DNA from: Sporosarcina aquimarina
GTDB taxonomy: Bacteria > Bacillota > Bacilli > Bacillales_A > Planococcaceae
NCBI RefSeq assembly: GCF_023715615.1
Contig: NZ_JAMBOM010000002.1
Coordinates: forward strand, 1-64,000
Reading direction: 5' to 3'
DNA length: 64,000 nucleotides
Below are positions 17,004 to 26,767 of this stretch, piece after piece (position 1 is the stretch's first letter; the number at the start of each line of letters is the position of its first letter). Made by a program: the position numbers and the translations under genes. Under the pieces are notes generated by a model, which ran no database searches, was not told the DNA's origin, and was given only the letters and a program-made list of their open reading frames with translations.

Positions 17004-18494
17004 CTATCGAATTCCTTTCATAGATCGCATAATGATTGGTGAAATGAAGAACAGTAAAATTCCTGTTGAAATGGCCACTCCGCCAATTGTACCAAAATAG
17101 AGCACTTCTGTTTCAGTAGAGTATAGCTTAACCAGCTGAGCGTTTAGTGCTTGAGCTGCGGCGTTTGATAAGAACCACAAACTCATAGTCTGTGCAGAAA
17201 AGGCAACAGGTGCAAGCTTAGTTGTTGCAGAGAGACCAACAGGAGAAAGACATAGTTCCCCAACTGCAACAAAGAAAATACTGAGCACAAGCCAAAGTGG
17301 ATTGACAAGCGTATCCGATCCGCCTAAATAACCTGGCAGTAAAATCACGATAAATGACAATCCGGCGAATAACAGGCCAAGGGAAAACTTCTGTGGGATA
17401 TTCGGCTGACGATCCCCAAGTTTAACCCAAAGCCAAGCAAACATTGGTGCTAGAATAATGACGAATAATGGCCAAAACGATTGGAACCACGCTGGTGAAA
17501 GCTCAATACCCATGAAGTTTAAATTCGTTCGTGTATCTGCGTAAAGTGCTAAAATAGTCGATCCTTGCTCTGCAATTACCCAAAACAATACTGATGCAAC
17601 GAAGAGAGGAATGTATGCCAAGAGTCTTGACTTCTCTACTTCATTTGTTTTTGGGCTTCTATACATGACAACAAAATAAGCTGTTGGTATTGCAAAAGCG
17701 AGAATACCAATTAGCCCTACAAACGAATCGAACGTTAGCCAACCTTGAGGAATGGCGATAGCCACCATCACACCAATAAGGATTGCTACGATGGTGAAAG
17801 TAGAATAAATTCGTTTTTTCTCTGAAGCTAATAATGGATTTGCAACTCTAGTGCCTGCGTGTCCGAGATTTTTCTTCTTAGTAACGATAAATACCGTTAA
17901 TCCAAGGAACATCCCTACTGCTGCTACTCCAAATCCAAGATGGAAACTTGTCTTCATAAGACTTCCAGCAATGAAAGGTGAAATGAACGCCCCCATATTG
18001 ATTCCCATATAAAAGATACTAAATCCTGCATCTCTTCGGTTATCATTTTTAGGATACAACTCACCAACAACACTAGAAGCATTTGGTTTCAATAAGCCTG
18101 TTCCTAGTACAATGAGCACCATAGATACGAAGAACATTGTAATATTTCCTGGTATCGCTAAGGCAATATGACCAAACATAATAAGAATAGCGCCATAAAA
18201 AACAGACTTGGAAGTTCCCAATACTCGATCGGCTAACCATCCACCAATGATCCCTGACATGTAGACGAGTGAACCATAAATCGACATGATAGATAGCGCT
18301 ACGGTTTTGTCTAACCCAAGCCCCCCATTCGATACCTCATAATACATGTAGAACACGAGAATAGCCCGCATTCCATAATACGAAAATCGCTCCCAGAATT
18401 CAGTGAAAAACAAAGTAAAAAGACCTTTAGGATGTCCAAAGAAACCCGTCTGTGGGATTTCTTCCAGCATTTCTTGCTTTGTTACTTTTGTCAA
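17004..18494 (-). CDS. POT/PTR-family di-/tripeptide proton symporter
   Basis: A 496-residue integral membrane transporter. The POT signature ExxERFSYYG is at about residues 33-42 (EFWERFSYYGMRAI), followed by the second signature region with GGWLADRVLG. About 14 hydrophobic segments fit the bacterial DtpT/YclF type, and the C-terminal half has the GLSATTKLAP motif. It would import small peptides with protons. The start is TTG behind AAGGAGGGG. A cre-like sequence lies about 35 bases upstream. It is monocistronic with two hairpins after it. Confidence 0.92.
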   Translation of the reverse strand: MTKVTKQEMLEEIPQTGFFGHPKGLFTLFFTEFWERFSYYGMRAILVFYMYYEVSNGGLGLDKTVALSIMSIYGSLVYMSGIIGGWLADRVLGTSKSVFYGAILIMFGHIALAIPGNITMFFVSMVLIVLGTGLLKPNASSVVGELYPKNDNRRDAGFSIFYMGINMGAFISPFIAGSLMKTSFHLGFGVAAVGMFLGLTVFIVTKKKNLGHAGTRVANPLLASEKKRIYSTFTIVAILIGVMVAIAIPQGWLTFDSFVGLIGILAFAIPTAYFVVMYRSPKTNEVEKSRLLAYIPLFVASVLFWVIAEQGSTILALYADTRTNLNFMGIELSPAWFQSFWPLFVIILAPMFAWLWVKLGDRQPNIPQKFSLGLLFAGLSFIVILLPGYLGGSDTLVNPLWLVLSIFFVAVGELCLSPVGLSATTKLAPVAFSAQTMSLWFLSNAAAQALNAQLVKLYSTETEVLYFGTIGGVAISTGILLFFISPIIMRSMKGIR

Positions 18495-18527
18495 AAGAAC
18501 CCCTCCTTAATATGAACTTATAATACA

Positions 18528-18541
18528 TGTAAGCGCTTTAA
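18528..18541. promoter_or_regulatory. Imperfect cre-like site
   Basis: TGTAAGCGCTTTAA fits the cre consensus except for the second-last base. Its place upstream of the peptide transporter suggests possible CcpA control. Confidence 0.3.
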
Positions 18542-19126
18542 AATACTATAGCAATATTACTAAATAGTCGAATTTATAAAAACGAAATTATTGTTAATAA
18601 TTAATCTTTTTAATATTGAATTCTACAAATTACAGTTTCTTTTAACATATATTCAATTTTTTATTGATGTGATTTTTAATTAATTTAACTCCTATTGCAA
18701 TAATATTCTTATTGAAAACAACCATTTTTGAAACACAAAGAAGAGGTAAGCATCAAAGCTCCCTCTCTTTACATTGCATATTTATTTCTTATGATACTAA
18801 ATAATGCACAGTCGCTTAAGCCAGATAGATATTTTTCAGTTTTTCTTTATTTGAGATTTATTCCTATATTTTTCGTTATCGTTATACTTAATCACTATGT
18901 TCTCAAATATTTCATTCACACCAAGTCAAAGTATTGTATTCAAAATCTAAATAAATTTTAGATTCGTTTCTGCACTCATTGAAGGCTGGAATTATCTTCC
19001 TTCATTTTTATGGTTCCTGCTCCCAATGTAGAATTTTATTGTTGATTAACCCCATGTTAATGCATTATTGTAGCTCCTATTGGGTTACTCATACATAATA
19101 GTTAAATAACAGTAACATCCTAATAG
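18542..19126. other. AT-rich intergenic stretch, no supported gene
   Basis: A 77-codon frame at 18728-18961 is open on the plus strand but has no ribosome site and a low-complexity AT-driven composition, so I do not call it. The region probably holds the start of the transporter leader and spacer DNA only. Confidence 0.5.
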
Positions 19127-19155
19127 TTGCATTTTTATTCGATACAGTGTAAGAT
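19127..19155 (+). promoter_or_regulatory. Promoter of the lysine riboswitch-dapA unit
   Basis: TTGCAT (19127-19132) and TAAGAT (19150-19155) are 17 bases apart, placing the transcript start near 19162 and about 35 bases ahead of the aptamer. Confidence 0.5.
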
Positions 19156-19198
19156 ACATGTAATTAAACATTCACTTATTTCGTAACTTTCGAAATGA

Positions 19199-19370
19199 GG
19201 ATAGAGGCGCAAAAACCATCAGTACACAATCTGAGAATGATGAGATTCGACGACGATTGTAGAAAGGGGAATTTGCCGAAGTGGAGAGATGCTCATTATC
19301 TCGAAGCTGGTTCTGGACTGAACAAGTGCAGAACTGTCATATAGGAAACTATATGGAGGGCTATCTGATG
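19199..19370 (+). promoter_or_regulatory. Lysine riboswitch (L-box) aptamer
   Basis: The conserved L-box elements appear in order: AGAGGCGC near 19204, GCCGAAGTGGAGAGATGCTC, GAAGCTGGTTCTGGACTG, ACTGTC, and the closing GGAGGGCTATC, which pairs with GGATAG at the start to form P1. A terminator hairpin follows before dapA. Bound lysine would favour that terminator and stop transcription of the lysine pathway gene. The identification rests on motif order and the downstream gene; exact borders are approximate. Confidence 0.85.
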
Positions 19371-19394
19371 CAGAGAAATAATTTATTATTTCCA

Positions 19395-19425
19395 AGCAAC
19401 AGCGTACCTTCGCTGTTGCTTTTTG
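19395..19425 (+). terminator. Riboswitch expression-platform terminator
   Basis: Perfect arms AGCAACAGCG and CGCTGTTGCT (19395-19404 with 19411-19420) followed by TTTTT, about 65 bases ahead of dapA. Lysine binding would stabilise it. Confidence 0.8.
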
Positions 19426-19490
19426 CGTTTCAGGATACACTGCCTTCCACCTCTATGTTTTGAATAAAAACAAAAGGAGATGGAGAACAG

Positions 19491-20375
19491 ATGAATTTTG
19501 GACAACTGATTACCGCTATGGTTACCCCATTTGATGAGCAAGGAGAAATTGATTTTGTCGCTACCCGTAATCTGATTCATCATTTACTCGAAAACGGATC
19601 CGATGGTTTGGTAGTTGCAGGAACAACAGGAGAATCCCCAACATTAACTCAAAAAGAAAAGGTAAATTTGTTTGAATTTGCTGTACAGGTGGTTGCAGGA
19701 AGAGTGCCTGTCATTGCAGGGACAGGATCGAACAGTACAAGAGAGTCCACTGAGCTGACTCAGCAAGCTGAAGCAGCAGGAGTCGACGGTATCATGCTCG
19801 TTGTTCCCTACTACAACAAGCCTTCTCAAGAAGGAATGTACCAACATTTTAAGGTCATTGCAGAATCGACTTCACTGCCAATTATGCTTTATAATATCCC
19901 GGGCCGAAGCTCGGTTAATATGAGTCCAGAAACGATTATCCGACTCGCCTCTATTCCGAATATCGTAGCTGTCAAAGAAGCTAGCGGTAACTTGGATGCG
20001 ATGGCGGATATCATCGAGAATACTCCATCGAACTTTGCGCTTTATAGTGGAGATGATGGTCTGACGCTCCCAGTCCTATCTATTGGAGGAGCTGGTGTTG
20101 TATCTGTTTCTGCCCACGTCATAGGACCTGAGATGAAAACAATGATTAGCCATTTCAACAATGGTCGTATTCGTGAAGCGGCAACATTGCACCGTCGTAT
20201 GCTACCAATCATGAAAGAATTGTTCTCAGCTCCGAATCCTTCACCTGTGAAAGCTGCCTTGAACTTAGAAGGCGTCGCAGTTGGCAGCGTTCGATTGCCG
20301 ATGGTGCCATTGACGGATATACAGCTGAATTCGTTGAATTACGTGCTCCATCAGCAAGACAAAATGCTAATTTAA
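19491..20375 (+). CDS. dapA: 4-hydroxy-tetrahydrodipicolinate synthase
   Basis: DapA condenses pyruvate with aspartate semialdehyde, the first step of the diaminopimelate-lysine branch. The 294-residue TIM barrel has the Schiff-base lysine at residue 162 in VAVKEASG, the GTTGES phosphate-binding-like motif at about 44-49 and the LYNIPGR tyrosine segment. It starts with ATG behind AAAAGGAG. Here it is a single gene under a lysine riboswitch rather than part of the usual asd-dapG-dapA cluster, so it may be a second copy used mainly for lysine supply. Confidence 0.95.
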   Translation: MNFGQLITAMVTPFDEQGEIDFVATRNLIHHLLENGSDGLVVAGTTGESPTLTQKEKVNLFEFAVQVVAGRVPVIAGTGSNSTRESTELTQQAEAAGVDGIMLVVPYYNKPSQEGMYQHFKVIAESTSLPIMLYNIPGRSSVNMSPETIIRLASIPNIVAVKEASGNLDAMADIIENTPSNFALYSGDDGLTLPVLSIGGAGVVSVSAHVIGPEMKTMISHFNNGRIREAATLHRRMLPIMKELFSAPNPSPVKAALNLEGVAVGSVRLPMVPLTDIQLNSLNYVLHQQDKMLI

Positions 20376-20404
20376 CAGTAGAGATACTCCTATGTTCGAT
20401 ATAA

Positions 20405-20445
20405 AAAGCAGCTCATTCCTTTATTACACTGGAATGAGCTGCTTT
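20405..20445 (+). terminator. Terminator of dapA
   Basis: Perfect 15-base arms AAAGCAGCTCATTCC and its complement (20405-20419 with 20431-20445), a strong stem shared with the converging gene. Confidence 0.8.
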
Positions 20446-20491
20446 CAATTTTCATTCAATCGATTGTTCATACTACAATATTCACAATGAA

Positions 20492-21586
20492 TTACTCCCG
20501 GGACACCCCTACTTGACTAACTTTTGCTGAAAGCAATTCGACAAACCGGTTCCCTAAGTCTGAGGTCGATGCTCCCCCACCTAAATCTGAGGTAAGTGCT
20601 TCTTTTTCATTCAGTATCTCTTTAATTGTAGCTAAAATAACTCCCCCCCATTTTTCTTCACCAAAGTAGTCCATCATTTGACTAACCGACCAGATAGCAG
20701 CTATGGGATTTGCCATTCCTTTTCCTGAAATATCCGGTGCTGAACCGTGCACTGGTTCAAACATGGCGGGATAGATCCGTTCCGGATTAATATTTGCGCC
20801 AGTAGCTAAACCCATTCCACCGGTAATTGCTGCCCCTATGTCCGTCAAAATATCTCCAAAAAGATTTGATGTAACTACTACTTCAAAGCGTTCAGGCTCT
20901 GTCACAAAGTAAAGACTAGCCGCATCTACAAGATACGAATACGTTTGTACATCAGGATATTCCTTTCCGACCTCGTCAAAAACTTGATCCCAGAACACCA
21001 TTGAATAATTCAATGCGTTCGCTTTGCTAATACTCGTCAATGTCCGGTTTGACCTGCTTGCTTCCTCATATGCATACCGAATAACCCGTTCCGTCCCTTT
21101 ACGAGAAAACACCCCAGTTTGCAAGACGACTTCCTCTGCTTTCCCTTTAAATAACCAGTCTCCTGCCCCCGCATACTCGCCTTCACTATTTTCACGAATC
21201 ACAAGAAAGTCGATTTCCTTTGCCGTTTTGTCTTTCAACGGCGTAAGTGTTGGGTTCAATAATGTAATCGGTCGTAGATTCACGTACTGATCAAATTCTT
21301 TTCGAATCCTCAGTAACAAATCCCATAAGGAAATATGGTCTGGCACACCTGGATATCCCACAGCTCCCAGATAGATGGCATCGAATTCTTTAAGCTGTTC
21401 AATCCCGTTGTCTGCCATCATCTTGCCGTGTTCCAAATAATACTCGCATCCCCAAGGAAACTCAGTGAATGAAAAACAAATGGACGGATCTAATTTCTCA
21501 ATCGCTTTTAATACCTTTACACCCTCTGACACGACTTCCGGACCTATACCGTCTCCTGGTATGAGCGCAATTCTAAATTCCTTCAT
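20492..21586 (-). CDS. Tartrate/D-malate-type beta-decarboxylating dehydrogenase
   Basis: A 364-residue NAD-dependent enzyme of the isopropylmalate/isocitrate dehydrogenase family. It shows ALIPGDGIGPEV at the start, NLRPITLL in the substrate loop, VIRENSEGEYAG, and the NLFGDILTDIGAA metal-binding stretch. The features fit the tartrate/D-malate dehydrogenase branch (TtuC, DmlA, YcsA) better than LeuB, and no leu genes are near. These enzymes oxidise and decarboxylate 2-hydroxy acids such as D-malate. It is the last gene of the catabolic block; a GGAGG site precedes the ATG. Confidence 0.85.
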   Translation of the reverse strand: MKEFRIALIPGDGIGPEVVSEGVKVLKAIEKLDPSICFSFTEFPWGCEYYLEHGKMMADNGIEQLKEFDAIYLGAVGYPGVPDHISLWDLLLRIRKEFDQYVNLRPITLLNPTLTPLKDKTAKEIDFLVIRENSEGEYAGAGDWLFKGKAEEVVLQTGVFSRKGTERVIRYAYEEASRSNRTLTSISKANALNYSMVFWDQVFDEVGKEYPDVQTYSYLVDAASLYFVTEPERFEVVVTSNLFGDILTDIGAAITGGMGLATGANINPERIYPAMFEPVHGSAPDISGKGMANPIAAIWSVSQMMDYFGEEKWGGVILATIKEILNEKEALTSDLGGGASTSDLGNRFVELLSAKVSQVGVSRE

Positions 21587-21614
21587 AACTTCCTCCTGTA
21601 CTCTTGATCAGTTA

Positions 21615-22613
21615 TTAACCTTTTTTTATCTTAACAAGTTTTTCAGTATTTGCTATTACAGATAATTCTTCCCCATGGATTGCCTTTATTAAGTTTTCAG
21701 CAATCACAACTGATGTTTTTTTTGCAGCTTCGATACTGATTCCGCCAATGTGTGGGGTCATCGTGATTTCATCGATACCGAAGAACGGATGATCCCCTGC
21801 TGGCGGTTCCACTCCAAATACATCAACTGCTGCCCTCAGCATAGTCTTATTCTTTAGTGCTTCAACCAAATCCGCTTCCTGGATTACTCCACCACGAGAA
21901 GTATTAATCAGAACGGCAGACGGCTTCATAACCTTGAAGAATTTATTGTCAATCAATTCTTTTGTTTCTTCTGTCAGTGGGATATGGAGGCTAATTGCAT
22001 CGCTTCTTCTGAACACATCCTCCATGGAAGTAGTCACTTCCACTCCTAGGGAATCTGCAAGCTCTTGTCTTGCATCTGAAATCGTTCGCACGTAGGCAAC
22101 TACATTCATTTCAAATCCGTTCTTCACTATTTTCGCCACTTTTTGAGCAATAGATCCGAACCCAATCAGTCCAATAGTTTTCCCCTTTAGTTCAGTTGTA
22201 TATCTTCCATCCCTAAAAGAGAAGTTCCCTTTTTGCATTTCTGTATGAAACATACTTATATCTTTCATAGCAGATAGCAGTAAAGCTACAGCGTGTTCTG
22301 CAGTTGCGGTACTGTTCATTTTCGGGGCATGTAATACTTTAATTCCTTTAGTCGTAGCGTATTCTACATCTATATTGTCGAGTCCGATTCCGGCACCTGA
22401 TATGGCAATCACGTTTTCACAGTGATTTAAAATTTCCGGAGTTATTTTTGCAGGTGCTCTTAAAATAATCCCATCTACAGCATGCTGTTGTAAGTATTTA
22501 ATAATTTCTTGCTCGTCAAACTCATGAAATTGTTTCACTTCTGCAAGTTCTCTCAGCTTTTTTTCCCCATCAGGATGATACATCGGCAAAATTTGAAGGA
22601 TATGCAAAGACAA
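21615..22613 (-). CDS. D-2-hydroxyacid dehydrogenase (SerA-like)
   Basis: A 332-residue NAD-dependent dehydrogenase. The Rossmann motif is GLIGFGSIAQ, then come the arginine segment NTSRGGVIQEADL and the late catalytic-histidine segment TPHIGGIS. There is no C-terminal ACT domain, so it is not the feedback-regulated SerA of serine synthesis. Substrate is unknown; it would interconvert a 2-oxo acid and a D-2-hydroxy acid. The start is TTG behind AAAGGGG. It is 28 bases from the gene after it and 21 from the thiolase, so co-transcribed. Confidence 0.8.
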   Translation of the reverse strand: MSLHILQILPMYHPDGEKKLRELAEVKQFHEFDEQEIIKYLQQHAVDGIILRAPAKITPEILNHCENVIAISGAGIGLDNIDVEYATTKGIKVLHAPKMNSTATAEHAVALLLSAMKDISMFHTEMQKGNFSFRDGRYTTELKGKTIGLIGFGSIAQKVAKIVKNGFEMNVVAYVRTISDARQELADSLGVEVTTSMEDVFRRSDAISLHIPLTEETKELIDNKFFKVMKPSAVLINTSRGGVIQEADLVEALKNKTMLRAAVDVFGVEPPAGDHPFFGIDEITMTPHIGGISIEAAKKTSVVIAENLIKAIHGEELSVIANTEKLVKIKKG

Positions 22614-22634
22614 TGGACAACCCCTTTCTTCACG

Positions 22635-23822
22635 TCATTGTAAGTTTTCGATAATCGTGGTAATTCCCTGGCCACCGCCGATGCAAAGTGTTACCAATCC
22701 ATATTTCGAATCTCTACGTGCCATTTCATGAAGTAATTTTGTCATAAGCACAGCGCCTGTAGCTCCAATCGGGTGACCAAGCGCTATGGCTCCACCATTT
22801 ACATTCACTTTTTCAATGTCCATTCCAGTTCCTTCAATAACAGATAAAGCTTGGGCAGCGAATGCTTCGTTTAACTCAATCAAGTCAATATCCTCAATGG
22901 TTAGCCCGCATTGCTTTAAAGCTTTCTGTGTAGAAGTCACCGGTCCGATCCCCATCACTTCTGGAGAAACGCCACTCACTGCTTGTGCGATAATTTTTGC
23001 TTTCGGCTGTAATCCATATTCCTTCAATTTGTCTTCTGACATCATGAGTACGACGGATGCACCATCATTTCTTCCGCTAGCATTTCCTGCAGTGACAGTT
23101 CCACCTTCTTTAAAAACAGCTCGAAGTTTTGACAGTTGCTCTTTCGTCGAGTTTCTCGGATGTTCGTCCACCTCAAATTGAAAACTACTTTTTCTCGACT
23201 TCACTTCAAAAGAAACAATTTCTTTCTTAAAGCGTCCATCCTGAATGGCTTTTTCTGCAAGAAGTTGACTTCTCATCGCGAACTCATCTTGTTCTTCTCG
23301 TGAAATATTATAGTGTTCTGCTAAATTTTCAGCCGTGTACCCCATTGTCAATTCCCCATATACTTCTGCTGGTTGTGAACATGGTTGGCTCTCCGTATTC
23401 GGGTCTAGGATCATTCCATTCCCCGCACCGAAACCATACCGTGCCTTTCGAATATAATAGGGAGCCGTACTCATACTCTCAGCACCACCCGCAATTACCA
23501 CGTCTGATAACCCTAATCGAATTTGTTGGTCCGCATTATTAATGGCTTGTAAGCCTGAACCACATTGTCGGTGGACTGTGTAACCTGGAACAGTGACGGG
23601 TAGTTCTGCCCTTAATGCAGCCAGACGGGCTAAATTCGACGTATCAGCACTTTGTTTAGCCTGGCCTAAAATAACTTCATCCACTTCAATGTCGTTATTC
23701 GTTCTTATCATCACTTCCCGAATCACTTTTTCGGCTAAAAGATCGACTGTGATGTCTTTAAGTGAACCACCCATTCTCCCAATCGCAGTTCTTACCGCTT
23801 CAACAATATAAGAATCCCGCAA
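22635..23822 (-). CDS. Acetyl-CoA acetyltransferase (thiolase)
   Basis: A 395-residue thiolase that cleaves 3-oxoacyl-CoA with CoA or forms acetoacetyl-CoA. The nucleophilic cysteine lies in HRQCGSGLQA, the histidine in GHPIGATGA, and the second cysteine in CIGGGQG, near residues 87, 350 and 380. The start is TTG, whose ribosome site lies inside the end of the upstream acyl-CoA dehydrogenase gene two bases before. It would close the beta-oxidation sequence encoded by this operon. Confidence 0.92.
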   Translation of the reverse strand: MRDSYIVEAVRTAIGRMGGSLKDITVDLLAEKVIREVMIRTNNDIEVDEVILGQAKQSADTSNLARLAALRAELPVTVPGYTVHRQCGSGLQAINNADQQIRLGLSDVVIAGGAESMSTAPYYIRKARYGFGAGNGMILDPNTESQPCSQPAEVYGELTMGYTAENLAEHYNISREEQDEFAMRSQLLAEKAIQDGRFKKEIVSFEVKSRKSSFQFEVDEHPRNSTKEQLSKLRAVFKEGGTVTAGNASGRNDGASVVLMMSEDKLKEYGLQPKAKIIAQAVSGVSPEVMGIGPVTSTQKALKQCGLTIEDIDLIELNEAFAAQALSVIEGTGMDIEKVNVNGGAIALGHPIGATGAVLMTKLLHEMARRDSKYGLVTLCIGGGQGITTIIENLQ

Positions 23823-23824
23823 CT

Positions 23825-24985
23825 TTACAGCCCCTTATTTGCATAATCACGTTTCAGTTCACTGGCAATGATGTTTCTTTGTATCTCAGAAGTACCCTCA
23901 TAGATTTTCGTAATTCTAGCATCTCGGTAATAACGTTCAATTGGATAGTCTTTCATATAACCAATTCCACCGTGAATTTGTAAAGCAAGATCTGCAACTT
24001 TGTTATACACTTCTGAAGCAAAAAGTTTAGCAATAGCTGCTTCTTTTACTACACGCTTATTCTGATCCGTCATCCAAGCAACACGATATGTCATGGAACG
24101 AAGGACTTCGATTTGCATACTGATTTCAGCAAGCATATGCTGGACCGCCTGCATGTCGACAATCTTTTGCCCAAATTGTTCTCGTTCATGGGCATATTCA
24201 AGAGAGTGTTCCAGCAATCTAACACATGATCCTAAGTTTCTTGCGGCTAAACCTGCTCGACCATTCGCAAGGATTTTCAGAGCATTAATATAACCTGATC
24301 CTTCTTCTCCTAAGACGTTTTCTGCGGGTACTTCCATATTATCGAAAAACAATTCAGCAGAATGAGAGCCTCTTAACCCCATTTTCTGTTCGACTGAACC
24401 GAGGATGAATCCAGGCGTGTCTTTTTCAACGATGAACGAGGTGATTCCACGTGCCCCTTTTGAACTGTCTGTTACCGCCATTACAGTGAAGACATGACCA
24501 TCCACAGCATTCGTAATATAATGCTTGGACCCGTTAATGATGTATTTATCGCCTTTTTTTACAGCGGTTGTTTTTATATTCGCAGCATTCGATCCTGCAC
24601 TTGGCTCCGTCAGTCCAAACGCACCAATCCATTCACCCGTAGCCATCTTCGGCAGATATTTCTTCTTCTGTTCTTCCGTTCCAAGGTCCACGATTCCCAC
24701 TGTACCGATTCCTGTATGAGCACCGATCAGCGTCGTAAATCCATTATGTGTTTTTCCAAGTTCTTCATAAATCGCACATTTACCAACCATATCCAGACCA
24801 AGCCCACCATATTCCTCAGGGATTCCAAGACTGAAGAGTCCCATCTCTTTCGACAAATCCACAATCTTTTTTGGAATGCAATCGTTTTCTTCAATTTCCA
24901 TTGCAACCGGTTCAACTTGTTCTTTTACAAATTTTTTGACGTTTGCTCTTAGAAAATCGATGTCCTCCGTGAAATTGAAATCCAT
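23825..24985 (-). CDS. Acyl-CoA dehydrogenase
   Basis: A 386-residue FAD flavoenzyme forming the trans-2 double bond of an acyl-CoA. Visible signatures are [14 protein letters not shown], the LRGSHSAEL stretch, QIHGGIGY, and the catalytic glutamate in YEGTSEIQR near the C-terminus. The last motif places it in the short/medium-chain, butyryl-CoA or isovaleryl-type group; the sequence alone does not separate these or exclude glutaryl-CoA. It sits between enoyl-CoA hydratase and thiolase genes. No electron-transfer flavoprotein gene is present in the window, so ETF must come from elsewhere. Confidence 0.92.
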   Translation of the reverse strand: MDFNFTEDIDFLRANVKKFVKEQVEPVAMEIEENDCIPKKIVDLSKEMGLFSLGIPEEYGGLGLDMVGKCAIYEELGKTHNGFTTLIGAHTGIGTVGIVDLGTEEQKKKYLPKMATGEWIGAFGLTEPSAGSNAANIKTTAVKKGDKYIINGSKHYITNAVDGHVFTVMAVTDSSKGARGITSFIVEKDTPGFILGSVEQKMGLRGSHSAELFFDNMEVPAENVLGEEGSGYINALKILANGRAGLAARNLGSCVRLLEHSLEYAHEREQFGQKIVDMQAVQHMLAEISMQIEVLRSMTYRVAWMTDQNKRVVKEAAIAKLFASEVYNKVADLALQIHGGIGYMKDYPIERYYRDARITKIYEGTSEIQRNIIASELKRDYANKGL

Positions 24986-24998
24986 ACCATTTCTCCCC

Positions 24999-25772
24999 TT
25001 ATCGATTGATGAAATTCGCAGTTCTTTTCTCTAGAAATGCTAGCGTACCTTCTCTTTTATCTTCAGTAGTAAAAGCGACTGCCTGGGATAGTTTCTCAAT
25101 CCACATCGCTGTTCCAGAATCGATATCGAATCCTTTATGGACTGCAGCTTTAACAAGTTGAACGGCAACAGGACCTTTTTTTAAGACGTTTGAAACAACT
25201 TTTTCTACAGTCTCATTAAGCGCGTTTTCATCTGTAAAGTAAGTGACTAAGCCTATCCGCTCTGCTTCTTCACCATCAATTATTTTTCCTGTCAAAATCA
25301 TATCGAGTGCACGTCCTTTCCCGATGATTCTAGAAAGTCGTTGAGTACCACCCGCTCCCGGAATTATTCCTAAATTCAGCTCCGGTAATCCAAACTTTGC
25401 CCGTTTCGTTGCTACCCGGATATCACATGCTAATGCTAATTCGCAACCGCCACCAAGAGCAAAACCCGTCACCACAGCAATGGTCACTTTTGAACAAGCT
25501 TCAATTTTAGAGTACAAGCCTTGCATTCCAGGGATAAGCGCTTCAAGTGCATTTCGATCATGAAGTTGTTGAATATCTGCTCCAGCGGCAAATGATTTCC
25601 CACCTGCGCCTTGGAGAACAATTACTCGCACTTCCTTGTCCCTTTCAGCATCAGAGAAGGCTGAATCGATTTCCATTAAGGTTTGTGTATCTAAGGCATT
25701 TCTTATTTCCGGACGGTTAAGTGTGAGGTACAAAATACCTTCTTCTTTTTCCACAACAATGTTCGAATACAT
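24999..25772 (-). CDS. Enoyl-CoA hydratase/isomerase
   Basis: A 257-residue crotonase-fold enzyme adding water to trans-2-enoyl-CoA. The oxyanion loop AAGADIQQL and the second active-site region [33 protein letters not shown] are present with the usual two glutamates. The frame is open to 25832, overlapping the previous gene, but the ATG at 25772 lies 17 bases after that gene's stop and gives the normal N-terminus ([12 protein letters not shown]). Part of the beta-oxidation operon. Confidence 0.9.
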   Translation of the reverse strand: MYSNIVVEKEEGILYLTLNRPEIRNALDTQTLMEIDSAFSDAERDKEVRVIVLQGAGGKSFAAGADIQQLHDRNALEALIPGMQGLYSKIEACSKVTIAVVTGFALGGGCELALACDIRVATKRAKFGLPELNLGIIPGAGGTQRLSRIIGKGRALDMILTGKIIDGEEAERIGLVTYFTDENALNETVEKVVSNVLKKGPVAVQLVKAAVHKGFDIDSGTAMWIEKLSQAVAFTTEDKREGTLAFLEKRTANFINR

Positions 25773-25791
25773 TGTGATATCGTTTCCTCCC

Positions 25792-26640
25792 TTACGTATA
25801 CTCGTAAAACCCTTTGCCGCTTTTCTTTCCAAGTCGTCCCGCTTTTACATAGTTAATAAGTAAAGGACAAGGTCTATATTTCTCTCCTAACGTCGCATAT
25901 AAATATTCCATGTTTCGAAGTCTAGTATCTAGTCCGACTAAATCAGCAAGTTCTAACGGACCCATCGGATGATTCAGACCTAGCTTCATCGCCTTGTCGA
26001 TATCTTTAGCGGAAGCAACTCCTTCCATCAGCAGATTCATAGCTTCATTGCCAATCAAACAGTTCATTCTGGAGGTTACGAAACCAGGAAACTCGTTAAC
26101 TTCAATAGCTTCTTTCCTAAGTGACTCAGCAATTCCCTTAACAAATTCTACTGTCTCATCAGATGTTTCGAGACCTCTTACCACTTCAATCAACTTCATT
26201 TTATGCACAGGATTAAAGAAATGCATTGCGACGACTTTGTCAGGTCGAGTTGTTTGGGCACCGATTTCAGTCGGGCTCATGGTCGAGGTGTTTGTAGCAA
26301 GAACCGTTTCTGGCTTACAAATATGATCTAGCTTCTGAAATACTTCAATTTTTAATTCGATTTTTTCGAGAACCGCTTCGATGACTAGATCAGCTTCTTT
26401 TGCTGCTACTTCTAGATTGGATTCATAGATGAGATTTATTTTTGCACTATTGTATGTCCCTTCTTTTAGATAGCCTCCACTTAAACTTGAATCTAGTAAC
26501 TCTTCGATCTCTTTTTTCGCTCTAGCGAGTATGTCCCCGTTCAAATCATTCAAAACTACTTTATATCCAGACACTGCACACGAATATGCGATTCCTTTTC
26601 CCATGACACCAGAACCAACAATTGTAATTTGCTTCAACAC
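25792..26640 (-). CDS. 3-hydroxyacyl/3-hydroxybutyryl-CoA dehydrogenase
   Basis: A 282-residue NAD-dependent dehydrogenase. The Rossmann motif is VGSGVMGKGIA, the catalytic histidine is in MHFFNPVHKMKLIEVV, and the C-terminal all-helical domain ends in the family motif GRLGKKSGKGFYEY. It is the single-domain HBD type found in butyrate/crotonate pathways. The start is TTG behind GAGGAGG. It precedes the enoyl-CoA hydratase gene. Confidence 0.92.
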   Translation of the reverse strand: MLKQITIVGSGVMGKGIAYSCAVSGYKVVLNDLNGDILARAKKEIEELLDSSLSGGYLKEGTYNSAKINLIYESNLEVAAKEADLVIEAVLEKIELKIEVFQKLDHICKPETVLATNTSTMSPTEIGAQTTRPDKVVAMHFFNPVHKMKLIEVVRGLETSDETVEFVKGIAESLRKEAIEVNEFPGFVTSRMNCLIGNEAMNLLMEGVASAKDIDKAMKLGLNHPMGPLELADLVGLDTRLRNMEYLYATLGEKYRPCPLLINYVKAGRLGKKSGKGFYEYT

Positions 26641-26767
26641 TCAGCCTCCTCAAAAGTTACTTCAGCTTTATCTAGTCTGTATGTTCTTCTTAGGTTAAAG
26701 GGTTACTTCACCTGACCAACGCTTGTCTAATTAGCCTTCAGTTTTCTTCAGAAATAGCGTTTTCCTA

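Noticed and set aside
18728-18961. 77-codon plus-strand frame in the AT-rich gap before the lysine riboswitch
   Set aside because: No ribosome site, and the residue make-up is explained by AT-rich DNA.
19219-19583. Several short frames over the riboswitch
   Set aside because: The conserved RNA motifs explain the sequence; the frames have no ribosome sites.
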